A DNA stretch of 64,000 nucleotides from Bryobacterales bacterium. GTDB taxonomy: Bacteria > Acidobacteriota > Terriglobia > Bryobacterales > Bryobacteraceae. Positions 47,751 to 57,398 of the stretch are shown here, in pieces. Position numbers and translations under genes: made by a program. A model generated the notes under the pieces. That model did no database searches. It had not been told where the DNA came from and saw only the letters and a program-made list of their open reading frames with translations. The stretch lies in NCBI GenBank assembly GCA_016713735.1, contig JADJOP010000032.1, forward strand, positions 124,001 to 188,000. The letters run 5' to 3'. How positions within the stretch are numbered: position 1 is the stretch's first letter; every line of letters starts with the position of its first letter.

Positions 47751-48965
47751 ATGAAGACCAATCTCTCCCGGCGGCAACTGGCCGCCGCCTCCCTTGGACT
47801 CGCCGCCGCCGCGCAGCGCGCCTCCTCGCAGGTCGTGGTTCGCCCAGGGGCGGCCCAGGTGGCGGGCCCCCAAGCCGGCATGGTCTCCACCTACGCTTCG
47901 GCGCTCGATGGCTTTGAGTCGAAGGTCAACATGGGTTCGTTCGACCCCGTCGCCTGGACCAAGGAGCGCTACCGCAAGATGCCGATGCGCCTTAGCTTCA
48001 AGGCCAAGACCAAGGCCCAAGCGATCGCCTGGCAGAAGCAGTTGCGGGGCAAACTCACCGAGCTTGTCGGCGGCTTCCCCATGACGCGCGTCCCGCTTGC
48101 GCCGCAGACGCTCGAAGTCCGCGATTTCCCCACCTATCGCCGTGAGAAGTTCGTGATCAACACGCAGGAAGGGATGGGGTTGCTTGGTTACCTGATCACA
48201 CCCAAGGACAAGCCGGGTCCGCTGCCGGCCATGATCTGCGTCCCCGGCCACGGGCGCGGCGTGGATGACCTGGTGGGCATTGACGACAAGGGCCGCGACC
48301 GCACACTGCGCGCGCATTATCAGTACGACTTTGCCCTGCAGTGCGTCGAGCTGGGACTGGCCGCCGTGGCCATCGAACCGATCGCCTTCGGCTGCCGCCG
48401 CGACTCGCGCGCCCAATCGCGCGGCCTCACCAACTCCGTGTGCCAGCCGACGGCTGGCGCCGCGCTGCTATTTGGCCAGACCATGATCGGCTGGCGCGTC
48501 TACGACGTAATGCGCGTCTGCGATTGGATTGAGACCCGCTCCGAGCTCAACGCCAAGCGCATCGGCCTGATGGGGATCTCCGGCGGCGGCACCGTGACCA
48601 CCTTTGGCGCCGCGCTGGAGCCGCGCATCCACACCGCTTTCATCAGCTGCTACCTGAATACCTTCCTGGCCTCGATCGTGAGCATGTCGCACTGCATCGA
48701 CAACTATGTGCCGGGCATTTTGAACTGGTGTGAGATGTACGACGTGGCCGGGCTCATCGCCCCGCGCCCGCTGTTCGTCGAGTCAGGCGAGAAGGACAAC
48801 ATCTTCCCACTTGAGGCGAGCATTGAAAGCTTCAACAGGGTGCAGAAGATCTACGAGGTATTCGGCGCGGCGGGCAATACGAGCCAGGAGGTGTTCGCGG
48901 GCGAGCACCAGTTCCACGGCAAACAGGGCCTGCCGTTCTGCGTGCGCCACCTGAGCGCGGTTTAG
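47751..48965 (+). CDS. Tat-exported alpha/beta hydrolase (acetyl xylan esterase-like)
   Basis: 404 aa from ATG 47751. A Tat signal is likely (NLSRRQLAAASLGLAAAAQ). The hydrolase domain has MICVPGHGRG, a nucleophile elbow GLMGISGGGTV (GxSxG), RPLFVESGEKDNIFPLEAS (acid region) and EHQFHGKQGLPF near the end with the candidate catalytic His. The layout matches the abhydrolase_7/acetyl xylan esterase-like group found among carbohydrate-degrading gene sets. Substrate unknown. Confidence 0.82.
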   Translation: MKTNLSRRQLAAASLGLAAAAQRASSQVVVRPGAAQVAGPQAGMVSTYASALDGFESKVNMGSFDPVAWTKERYRKMPMRLSFKAKTKAQAIAWQKQLRGKLTELVGGFPMTRVPLAPQTLEVRDFPTYRREKFVINTQEGMGLLGYLITPKDKPGPLPAMICVPGHGRGVDDLVGIDDKGRDRTLRAHYQYDFALQCVELGLAAVAIEPIAFGCRRDSRAQSRGLTNSVCQPTAGAALLFGQTMIGWRVYDVMRVCDWIETRSELNAKRIGLMGISGGGTVTTFGAALEPRIHTAFISCYLNTFLASIVSMSHCIDNYVPGILNWCEMYDVAGLIAPRPLFVESGEKDNIFPLEASIESFNRVQKIYEVFGAAGNTSQEVFAGEHQFHGKQGLPFCVRHLSAV

Positions 48966-49930
48966 TCAAGCGGGAAGGCCGGATCGGGTCCAGCCTCTTT
49001 CGGCGTCTCCACCGTGCGCACGATGGACCGTTTGCCGACATCGATCACGTGGACTTTGTCTTTGTCCTGAACGCCGCTGAAGGCCCAGCGCCCGTCGCGG
49101 CTCATGGTGAGTGACAGCGGTTGGCCGCTCAGCTTCACCTTTCCTGTCTCCTTACGCGAAGCCACATCGGCAAAGCCCACCGCATGGGCCGCGCCGAGGG
49201 AATAGACAAGCGTCCTGCCGTCAGGCGTAATCGCCACACGGTTCGGCCCCTGGCCTGTCTTCAACTCGCCCACTACCTTTCGTGTGGCCGTGTCGATCAT
49301 TGAGATCGTGTGGCTGTCGGCGTTGGTCACGAAGATCGTCTTGCCGTCAGGAGCGAGCACGCTGCCTTGTGGCCGCTTCCCGGTGGGGATCACTTCCGTC
49401 CTTCCGGTTGCGATGTGGATGGCCGCCACCGTGCCGCTGGTGGAGTTCGACACATAGGCCCAATCGCCCGCCGCGTCGAACAGCACCATGTGCGGGTCTT
49501 CGCCCTTCACGTCGAAGCGGCGGAGAACTTTCCGTGCCACCGGGTCAACGAGCACAAGCCCATCCGGATTTTCGGTGGTAATGACAAGCTGCCCCGTCTT
49601 CGGGTGGACCGCCATGCCATGCGGCCTGCGGTGATTGCCCAGATCGATGACGCCCAGGGACTTTCGCGAGGCTCGTTCAATCAACGCGATCGTGTTGCCG
49701 CCCTCACCGGCATATTGCATCCACAGAATGCCGTTGTTGGATACGTAGAGCGTCCGGCCATCGCGCGAGGCCACGATCTCGTGCGGATGCGTGCCTACCT
49801 TCACTTCGGCCACACGCTTGCCGTCCGCCGCGTAGAAACCGACCTTGCCGGCGATCTTCTCCACCACGGCGATGTCCGGCTGTGCCAGCAGCGCTGCCTG
49901 CGCGATCACGATCATGCCCAGTGTCTTCAT
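48962..49930 (-). CDS. Exported YVTN-type beta-propeller protein
   Basis: 322 aa from ATG 49930 with a signal peptide (MKTLGMIVIAQAALLAQ). At least six blade repeats are visible: SRDGRTLYVSNNG, HPKTGQLVITTENPDG, DAAGDWAYVSNSTSGTV, APDGKTIFVTNADSHTI, TPDGRTLVYSLGAAHAV and SRDGRWAFSGVQDKDKV. This is the YVTN/lactonase-like seven-bladed propeller used for binding or as a lactonase; catalytic residues are not clear. It overlaps the upstream glycosidase-like gene by 4 nt (ATGA), so both are translated from one message. Confidence 0.85.
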   Translation of the reverse strand: MKTLGMIVIAQAALLAQPDIAVVEKIAGKVGFYAADGKRVAEVKVGTHPHEIVASRDGRTLYVSNNGILWMQYAGEGGNTIALIERASRKSLGVIDLGNHRRPHGMAVHPKTGQLVITTENPDGLVLVDPVARKVLRRFDVKGEDPHMVLFDAAGDWAYVSNSTSGTVAAIHIATGRTEVIPTGKRPQGSVLAPDGKTIFVTNADSHTISMIDTATRKVVGELKTGQGPNRVAITPDGRTLVYSLGAAHAVGFADVASRKETGKVKLSGQPLSLTMSRDGRWAFSGVQDKDKVHVIDVGKRSIVRTVETPKEAGPDPAFPLD

Positions 49931-51957
49931 GCTTTCTCCACCACCACAACGGAATGAATGTGCATCCCCGGCACCGTGCCCTTCCACACGCCGCCGGACC
50001 AACGGCCCTGAAGCACCGCGCCGCCAGGTTCCAAACGCACACGCCGCGGGGCTTTGGTCAATCCGCCCACAGCAATCTCCATCGGCCCTGTGCGTGGCAC
50101 AGCATCGGGAGCCGCATGGTCGCCGGACACCTGCATGCCGATGGTGTCGATCAAGTGGATCAACAGATCAGTCCCCTTGGTGCGAAGCGAGAGCTCCACG
50201 CTCTTCGCCGCTTCCACTTTCACCAATGGCTCAAAGAGACGCCCTACGACCGTTTGCAGGAAACCGGCGAGGGCGGGGGCATGCGACACCGCGTAGGCTG
50301 AGCCAACCGGACCGGGCATGCAGGCCATCATGCCATTGCCCATGCGCGCCACCGTGGCCGCCACTTTGGCCTCTGCCGCGGCGGAGGCTGAGGTCGCATC
50401 ATAGGTTGCATAGCGCCGCGCCACCACCTCGGCGCCCTCCGCTTCCACGTCCTGCCAGATGCCTTTCGCGTTGGCAAAGACACCGGTTTGCGGGATCCAC
50501 GCCGCTTGCTCTTTGGCTTCGCCGACGCAGCGGACACCCAATTCCTTGGCAAAGAGACGCGTATTCACCGCGCCCATCACAAGAACATGGCCACCCGCCG
50601 CCGCCCGCTCCCGCACGAGCGCGGCGACCTCGTCGCCGATCTCCAACCACTCCGGCACCACCAGGAGCGGATACCGCGCAGCCTCCTCGCGCAGCTTCCA
50701 ATCGGGAATGACGTCGACCGAGTAGTGGCACGCCAGCAGCGCCTCGATCGCGCCCACCGCCGGACGGTCATGCGCTCCCCAACCGCCGAACAACTTGTTC
50801 GCCGTCCGGTAGAGCGTGCGCGAGGAAAACAGGACGCCCACCTGCGGCACGGTTTCTGTTTTGTGCGAGACGGCCTGACGCGCGCGGCAGAAGGCCCCGA
50901 CCTGAGACATGGTTTCGACGTGCCGGTCGTCGATCCAACCGGCTCGCGTCGGCTGATAGTAGACCTGGAAGCCCCCGCCTTGCGCCAGCACGATGCTTGA
51001 CTCCTGCATCAGGCTCGCGGCGGGCTTGTGAATGTGGCCCAGCGGGTTGTTGTTCGCGCTTTGGAATCCCCAGGCCATGAGGTCCCACGGCTTTCCGGTG
51101 GCGGCCAAATAGCGCGCTTCGAGACGGGCCCGGGAAATCGGTGCGTTGCCGAGGTAGTCGCCCGAGAGGAAATCCACAGGCAAGGTGGGCCGTTCGGGCA
51201 CATAGGTGGAATACAGCCAGTTGGAGGCGATCTGGAAGTTTGGCTTCGCCTTGTGAACCTCATCGATGTAGTGCTTCACGTAGAGCCGGAACTGCTCGCG
51301 ATTGAGTTGGAGGAATTCGTTCCAACCCTGGTCTCCGGCCTTCTTTGGCAGTTCCGAAATGCCGGTCACTTTGCGGAACTCGGCGGCAGCGCGCGCACAG
51401 TAGTCCGGATTCGTCGCCCAGCACTCGCCATCGACCCATGCGCCATCCAGGTCGTACTTCTCCGCCACTTCGAGCAATTGCGGAATCATCCGCTTATCGA
51501 CGTAGGGGCCGTAGGTGGAGGTCTGCGACTCTTCCTTCTTCCCGTCGGGCCGCACACGAGCCCACTCCGGATGCTCCGCCACGGCCAGTGAATCCCACAC
51601 GCCGGAGAAGTGAACGAACAGGCCCACGCCGTGCCGGGCCGTGCCGGCGCGCCACAGTTGGAGCGAGTCGTTCACGATTCCTGGAGACGACTTGCTGACC
51701 TGGGAGCGATAGCCGAGCCAGCCGGCGTGCCCCTTACAGTCATACTGCACGTAGTCAGGCTTCACGGCGGTAAGGAATCGCTCGATCATCTCCGCGGTCA
51801 GGTCGCGGCCGAGGTGCTGGTCGTTGGCGCTGGGATGGAGGTCGAGGTGGATCCCGAAGAAGCAGTCGCGCCTTGGCTTCCGGAGAGGCCTCTGCGCCAA
51901 CATCAGTGCGGCGGGAAACGCCCCGCCCGCGGCGAGCAACGTTCTACGGGTCAGCAT
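49927..51957 (-). CDS. Tat-exported glycoside-hydrolase-like protein
   Basis: 676 aa from ATG 51957 (in-frame alternatives upstream). The Tat leader is MLTRRTLLAAGGAFPAALML. The barrel region has FGIHLDLHPSANDQHLGRDL, YVQYDCKGHAGWLGY, VGLFVHFSGVWDSLA and KYDLDGAWVDGECW, an arrangement seen in alpha-L-fucosidase (GH29)-like and related clan enzymes; the Asp/Glu of WVDGE is a candidate catalytic residue. A later segment resembles the trimerisation domain of GH42 galactosidases, followed by a beta-sandwich. The exact family is uncertain. It is translationally coupled to the propeller gene. Confidence 0.75.
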   Translation of the reverse strand: MLTRRTLLAAGGAFPAALMLAQRPLRKPRRDCFFGIHLDLHPSANDQHLGRDLTAEMIERFLTAVKPDYVQYDCKGHAGWLGYRSQVSKSSPGIVNDSLQLWRAGTARHGVGLFVHFSGVWDSLAVAEHPEWARVRPDGKKEESQTSTYGPYVDKRMIPQLLEVAEKYDLDGAWVDGECWATNPDYCARAAAEFRKVTGISELPKKAGDQGWNEFLQLNREQFRLYVKHYIDEVHKAKPNFQIASNWLYSTYVPERPTLPVDFLSGDYLGNAPISRARLEARYLAATGKPWDLMAWGFQSANNNPLGHIHKPAASLMQESSIVLAQGGGFQVYYQPTRAGWIDDRHVETMSQVGAFCRARQAVSHKTETVPQVGVLFSSRTLYRTANKLFGGWGAHDRPAVGAIEALLACHYSVDVIPDWKLREEAARYPLLVVPEWLEIGDEVAALVRERAAAGGHVLVMGAVNTRLFAKELGVRCVGEAKEQAAWIPQTGVFANAKGIWQDVEAEGAEVVARRYATYDATSASAAAEAKVAATVARMGNGMMACMPGPVGSAYAVSHAPALAGFLQTVVGRLFEPLVKVEAAKSVELSLRTKGTDLLIHLIDTIGMQVSGDHAAPDAVPRTGPMEIAVGGLTKAPRRVRLEPGGAVLQGRWSGGVWKGTVPGMHIHSVVVVEKA

Positions 51958-52068
51958 CAAACCAGTCATCGTATACGAGACGGCTGCCGGGCGCATCGGC
52001 AGCACACGTGAGCGGCCGGTGCGCGGCGCTTCGATACCGGGGAACGGCAATGGTGCGAGCCGGGCCGG

Positions 52069-54614
52069 CTACTTGTAGTTCACGAAAAAGGGACTCGACC
52101 AGGCAATCTGCCCATCGGACTGCATCAGTCGGATGTAATAGTAGTGGCGCACGCCAAGGTCGGCCTTGTCCAGATAGGAGAGGCTCACCTCCTGCGTTCC
52201 GGGCTCAGCCGTGTAGACGACCTCGCTATCGCGGATCACTTCCACGCGCGCCACCTTTGCCGTGCCGCGCGCCTTCACCGTGATCGGCAGTTGCTTCGCT
52301 GTCTGCAGTTCATCACCCATGAAGTAGCGCCCCATGCGCACGTCGAGGATGATGTTGTCGGTGGCGCCATAGGTGTGGCGGCGGCGGATGCCGTCGAGCA
52401 CGCCCTGGCGCGATACGTTGTCCGTGTAAACCAGGGCGTAGCTGATGTGCGTGGAGCCGTGGTCCGAACTGGTCACGATGCCCAGTTTGTAGCCCTTGGC
52501 CCAGGCGTTGTTCACCATGCCGGCAGGCTGATAGCCGGCCACGTTCATGTGTTGATCGTCCTTGCCCGCCGCGGCGACGTAGGGGAATCCCAGCTTCTCG
52601 TAGCTGGTCCGCGCGCCCTGGAAGATTTCGACGACGGGTTCGAGTTCCGGATCGTTGTCGCGCCAATCGGTGCCCATGCGCGTTCCCGAGGTGTGTGAGA
52701 TCGCGATGCCATTGCGGCCCCGGATCTCCTCATAGAGCAGCTTCGTGTCGTTCTCCACCAAGTCGCCCGAGCCCACGCCCGGTTCGTCGCCGAGCGGACT
52801 GACGCCGAGGCCGAAAGCCGCCGTGCCCGAGCGCATGAAGAACGGTGACACGCGCGACTCGGAGCGCTTGGCGAAGAACATGTTGCGGTGCCCGTTCGGA
52901 TAGGTGGCGCTGCGTTCGTAGCCGAAGATGGGCAGGTACAACCCCGGGACGTGATACATGTCGGTCATCTTCTGCGTGTACCACCACCAGTAGGGCCAGG
53001 CCCCGCCCTGGTGGTCAGTGGACGCGCCGAAGTCCATCGAGGCGGCATCGACCATGTAGCGGTAGAAGTCCTGCAGCGAGCCGTCGGCGGCGCCGCCGCC
53101 ATCCCAACTCAGCTCCGTGTGGCGGTGGAAGTCGCCGCGCACGATGGAGTTCTTCTTCCCGTTGAGCACCACGGAGTAGCCGCGGATCGCCTTCAGATCA
53201 GCCTCTTCGTTGGCGTGCGCCAGTTCAACCCGCAGGGTTTCGGACGGGGCCGTGCCCCACTGTGGCGTCGTGGCCGAGGCAGCCTCCAGCCTTCCCGCGA
53301 TCACGCGCTGGCGTTTCGGCTTGTGATAGTAGGCTTCGCCGCGCGTATCGGAGTCCCACACCATCCACAGCGTGCGGTCCTTGGCGAGCACGGCGTTCAT
53401 GCGCGTTGAGGAACGGCCGCGCGAATCGTCCAACGCCTTTGCCGCGCTCCAGGCCGCGCCTTCGAGATGCGACACGCGGTACTCCCAATAGCCGCGATTG
53501 CCGCGCGGCTGCACCGCCTGGTTGTAGCGCGTCTTGGCGACGACAAACACTGATCCGGCGCCGTCGCTGAAGACATGGGGCTGGTAGGTGTTGGAATCGC
53601 TGAACGGCTCATTGACGGGCTGCGCCGGATCGCGCCACGTGCCGTTGTCGTAGCAGCGGATGCGCGGTTCACGCACGCCGCCCAGCACGACGCCCTTGGG
53701 AGCGCTGCGGACAATGTAGCCTTGATCCTTGCCCCAACCCGGTGCGCCGGCTTCGTAGGCCACCCAAACGCGTCCCGACGTATCCACCGCCACCGTCGCC
53801 CGCGCCTCAAACCGGGCGCTTTCGGCCACGGCCATGGGCGCGCCGGCCTTGCCGCCCGACACACGGCTCAGCATCACGTCGTAGTTGCCTTTAGCGTAGG
53901 TGTCCCAGGCCACCCAGGCGTTGCCCGAAGCGTCGAAGGCGATGGCCGGCTCCCAATCGTTAGCCGCATGGTCGGTGACGCGCACGTCGGCGCCCCACTT
54001 CTCGCCCTCAAGTGCCTTCATCAAGATGTTGGCGTAGGGGCGCGGCACCGGCGCGTTCGGGGCCGGGTCCTTGCGTGCTCGAAACGCCTGCCACACCACG
54101 GCCATGCCGCCTTTGCCATCAGGGGCAAGGCGAGGATTCACGTCAGGCAAAGGATCGCTGGTCAAGCGCTCCAGCGCGCCCCACTCCTGTTTCGCCGGAT
54201 CGAACCGCCGCGCATAGAGATCCCAATTCGCGCCCACCATCTGGCTCCACACCACCCACACGCGGTTTTGCGCATCGGTGCCGACCTGCGGCAGCCAGGC
54301 GTCGCCCGACGTATTCGGCACCCACTGAAGGTTCCCCCACGCCCCGTTGGCATACGGGCGAATGCCGATATCGTCGCGATCGCCGGAAAAACTCAGCCAG
54401 GCCGCCCACAGCGTTCCATCCGGAGCCTGGGCGATGGAGGGCAGATCGTCGTGGCGGAACTCGTGGCCGATTTCCGTCCCGGCCACACGCCCGCCGGCAT
54501 TCGAGGCCATGGCACGGGGGCTTTGGCGCCCTTCTTCTTTTTCTGTTGCGCCTGGGAATCGGATGGCAGCAACCACACCGCAATGAGAAGAACAGCCAGG
54601 AGGAGGCGACGCAT
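52069..54614 (-). CDS. Exported DUF3604 protein with N-terminal propeller-like repeats; frameshift near the signal peptide
   Basis: About 848 aa when repaired. From ATG 54614 the frame gives a clean signal peptide (RRLLLAVLLIAVWLLPSDSQ) and a QQKKKKGAKAP tail, but the long main frame is offset by one base. Adding one G to the GGGGG at 54516-54520 joins them. Residues about 50-480 hold repeated beta segments (APDGTLWAAWLSF, DAQNRVWVVWSQM, DTSGRVWVAYEAG), propeller-like. From about 500 a DUF3604/PHP-like metal domain follows: RGDFHRHTELSWDGG, DFGASTDHQGGAWPYW, GIAISHTSGTRMG and GIVTSSDHGSTHISY. Its role is unknown; a metal-dependent hydrolase is likely. Confidence 0.82.
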
Positions 54615-54669
54615 GACATGGCATTATGTGATGCCCCGCAGCCGGCGTCAATGCGTTGCGCGCGCGTCC

Positions 54670-55461
54670 CTACTGCGGCTTGAGCGGTTCAGCCGTCGAT
54701 CCGCCCAGCCCTGCGTAGGATTCCTTCACCTTCGACACCTTGCTGCCGTTGAAGGTCACGAATGTGATCTTGCCGGGTGGCAGCCCGTAGACCCAATCCT
54801 CGAGCTCCTCGCCATCCTTGATCTCGCGCGATTTCGCCCGAGGCCGCCCCATGGCGAGCAGAACCTGCTCACGGTCCATGCCCTCAACCACGCGCTTCTC
54901 GCGGATGGCCGCCTGGATGGGCTCGGGCAGGTTTTCCACGTAGTTCTCCGTCGCCGAGCGCTTCTCGAAATCGAGCACCGGCTTGAGCATCTTCTTGAAC
55001 TCAATCGCCTTCACCGGAGGCACGCCATTGGGAAACTCCACCACAAGCAGTGTTCCCAGAGTCGGGTTGCCGCCCTGCCCGATAGGCGCCGTGCGTGAGC
55101 CCGTGCCCATCTCGATGCGCTCGTACCACTTCCGTCCAGACTTGAGGCCGCCGTTCAATTCCAGCCTGATCTCGTCGTCGTCCACTTCCACCTTGGTGAT
55201 CTGCACCAGATCGCCCGAACGAGCCGCGGGCCCCAATTCCCGCGCGGCGTCATCCCACTTTTCCCGGTCGCCGATCTTGCCTTCCGCCGTCAACGGCAGG
55301 GCCTTCTTCGACCGCGGGATGCCGATCTTGGCCGTGGCATACTCAGCCGTGAGGCCGCGCATGATCTCAATGCGCTCCTCCGGCGTCAGCTTGTTCTTGG
55401 CCCCGGCCATGCCACACAGCCCTAGCAGCGCGGCAATCACGGCCAACCAGCGTACCGTCAT
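54670..55461 (-). CDS. Secreted protein with a BamE/SmpA-like C-terminal segment
   Basis: 263 aa from ATG 55461, which overlaps the stop of the upstream CPBP gene (ATGA). Signal peptide MTVRWLAVIAALLGLCGMAG. The middle (about 70-190) is beta-rich with no known family. The C-terminal ~60 residues include GMDREQVLLAMGRPRAKSRE and WVYGLPPGKITFVTF, the DxxxVxxxxGxP pattern of SmpA/OmlA (BamE) domains. Envelope assembly or lipoprotein interaction is possible. Confidence 0.7.
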   Translation of the reverse strand: MTVRWLAVIAALLGLCGMAGAKNKLTPEERIEIMRGLTAEYATAKIGIPRSKKALPLTAEGKIGDREKWDDAARELGPAARSGDLVQITKVEVDDDEIRLELNGGLKSGRKWYERIEMGTGSRTAPIGQGGNPTLGTLLVVEFPNGVPPVKAIEFKKMLKPVLDFEKRSATENYVENLPEPIQAAIREKRVVEGMDREQVLLAMGRPRAKSREIKDGEELEDWVYGLPPGKITFVTFNGSKVSKVKESYAGLGGSTAEPLKPQ

Positions 55462-56384
55462 GACTCGCTCCTTTCGCCCATGGCCCTCGGTTCGAGCAGC
55501 ACCAGCCGCTGTGGCTGCACGGGCGCTTTGTACAAACCGGCCAGCAGGAGAATCAGCGCGCACAGACTCAACAATCCGCCCTCAGGGCCATAGTCGCCGC
55601 CAGACCACAGCGCGTCGAGCTTCCACTGCAACTCTATCCCCGTCACCCTCATTGTAAAGCCGCTTAAATTCACACCCAGCAGCGGCAACGTCCAGTTCCA
55701 GCCCGCATGAACCCCAATGGCCAGCCACAGATCACCGGAGCGCAGCACACACCAGCCCAGCGCCACGCCCCAGAGGAACGTGTTGACGAGCCCTAAATAG
55801 GAGACGTTCATGTTGCCCGAATGTGCCGCCGCGAAGAGCACGCCCATGGGCAGCAGCGTGGCGAACGCCCCGAAGCGCCGCACCATGATTTGAAAGCCGT
55901 AGCCTCGGAACATCAACTCCTCAGCCACCACGCCAAATAGCAGGAGAACAAAGAAGTACGCCAGGGTGGCCCAGCCCGAGGGCTTTTCCACCGACTCGTG
56001 CCAGCTCGCCAGTCCCATGGCCATCGGGATGAGAACCGTGAGCGCCGCCACGAGCGCCCCGCCCACCACGCCGTAAGCCAGGTGGCGCATCGAGGCCCCG
56101 TTCCAGCCCAACCCGACCTCCGCCAGAGATCGCCGCTCGTAGATGCGCAGGCAGATGACATTGGCGATCGCCGCCGCGCCAAAGGTCGCCGCCACGAAGG
56201 TGATCAACGTATCGGCGGCCACATAGAACAGCGGTGCCAGCAGCAACATGCCGAACCAGCAGAAGAAGGCATAGATCACGATGCGGATGATCGTGCTGGC
56301 CACGGAACCTCCAGCCGCCCGAGCCGGCGCCACAGATCCGGACCGCTCCGGCAGGCCCGCCTGCGGCTGGTTCTCATTCGTCAC
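55458..56384 (-). CDS. CPBP-family intramembrane glutamic protease (Abi/CAAX-like)
   Basis: 308 aa from GTG 56384, overlapping the stop of the GHMP kinase gene by 4 nt. About eight transmembrane helices. The family motifs are in place: EELMFRGYGFQIMVRR (EExxxR), FAAAHSGNMN (FxxxH) and AIGVHAGWNWTLPL (HxxxN/D). These enzymes cut prenylated or other membrane proteins; in bacteria many act in bacteriocin immunity or envelope signalling. The operon context (permease, sugar kinase, BamE-like) does not reveal its substrate. Confidence 0.9.
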   Translation of the reverse strand: MTNENQPQAGLPERSGSVAPARAAGGSVASTIIRIVIYAFFCWFGMLLLAPLFYVAADTLITFVAATFGAAAIANVICLRIYERRSLAEVGLGWNGASMRHLAYGVVGGALVAALTVLIPMAMGLASWHESVEKPSGWATLAYFFVLLLFGVVAEELMFRGYGFQIMVRRFGAFATLLPMGVLFAAAHSGNMNVSYLGLVNTFLWGVALGWCVLRSGDLWLAIGVHAGWNWTLPLLGVNLSGFTMRVTGIELQWKLDALWSGGDYGPEGGLLSLCALILLLAGLYKAPVQPQRLVLLEPRAMGERSES

Positions 56385-57388
56385 GCCGCGACCTTCACCC
56401 GCACGCCCTTCGGGGCCACTTTCACATCGAGCACCTCGGCCCCTTCGGCCGTGATCAACTCGCTCACCTTCTGTTTGGCGTCCGGCTCCACGATAAACAC
56501 GACGCAACCGCCACCGCCCGCGCCGCACACCTTGGCGCCGCGCACCCCGGCCTTCTTCGTCACCTCGATCAGCCGGTCAATCAACGGCGTCGTGATGGTC
56601 GGGCAGTTCTTTCTCCGGTTGGCCCATTCCTCGCGCACCAGCCGCGCCACTTCCGTCCAATCCTGCTTCTCCAGCGCCCGCCGCATGCCGTAGGCGATGG
56701 CGGCAATCTGCTCGAAGTTCTTGTGCACCTGCTTGTCGCCGTTGATGTGGGCCTTCATCACTTCCCAGTTGTTAATCCCCGAATTGCGCGGCGCGCCGGT
56801 GTAGACGAGCACGAAGCGCGAGTTGAACTCATCGAGGTTCACGGGAATCTCGATGCGCCGGATGCCGGCCGGCGACATCTCCATCACGCTCACGCCGCCG
56901 TACATGGCCGGATAGTAATCCTGCGAGCCGGTGGGCACGCGGATGACCTGCGACTCGATGTTCTGGCAGATTTCGCGCAGCTTCTCGGTGGAGTGCGGCG
57001 ACCCGGCGAGCCGGTTGAAGGCATGCGCAATGGAGATCATGAGCGCCGACGAGCCGCTGATGCCGGCGCCCGCCGGGGCCTCGGAGTGCGTATCCACGGT
57101 GATGCCGGTGGCCGGGGCCCAGAACCGCAACTGCCAGCCGAGCAACGGCAGCTTCTGCTTCTTGGCCTCGCTCATCGCCTGCAGGGAGGGAAACGTCTCT
57201 TCCAGTTCCAGGTCGCGCGACCGCAGCACGATCTGTTTGTCGCGGCGCGTTTCCAGTGTGCAATGCGTGTAGCGGTCCACGGCGAAGTTCACCGTACAGG
57301 CGTTGGGGTGATAGAGATAGAGCGGCCAGATGTCGAGCGTGCCGCCGGCCAGGTCCACGCGGCACGGGGATTTGGAAGAGAGTTTCAT
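56381..57388 (-). CDS. GHMP-family sugar kinase
   Basis: 335 aa from ATG 57388. GHMP motifs: KSPCRVDLAGGTLDIWPLYL at the N-terminus, the ATP loop APAGAGISGSSALMISIAHA, and the C-terminal KVCGAGGGGCVVFIVE. The N-terminal DLAGG(T)xD pattern is like D-glycero-D-manno-heptose 7-phosphate kinases and L-fucokinase-type enzymes, so a heptose or other sugar is the likely substrate. No other heptose gene is in the window. Second gene of the minus-strand unit running from 58163 to 54670. Confidence 0.88.
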   Translation of the reverse strand: MKLSSKSPCRVDLAGGTLDIWPLYLYHPNACTVNFAVDRYTHCTLETRRDKQIVLRSRDLELEETFPSLQAMSEAKKQKLPLLGWQLRFWAPATGITVDTHSEAPAGAGISGSSALMISIAHAFNRLAGSPHSTEKLREICQNIESQVIRVPTGSQDYYPAMYGGVSVMEMSPAGIRRIEIPVNLDEFNSRFVLVYTGAPRNSGINNWEVMKAHINGDKQVHKNFEQIAAIAYGMRRALEKQDWTEVARLVREEWANRRKNCPTITTPLIDRLIEVTKKAGVRGAKVCGAGGGGCVVFIVEPDAKQKVSELITAEGAEVLDVKVAPKGVRVKVAA

Positions 57389-57398
57389 AGTGAATTCT

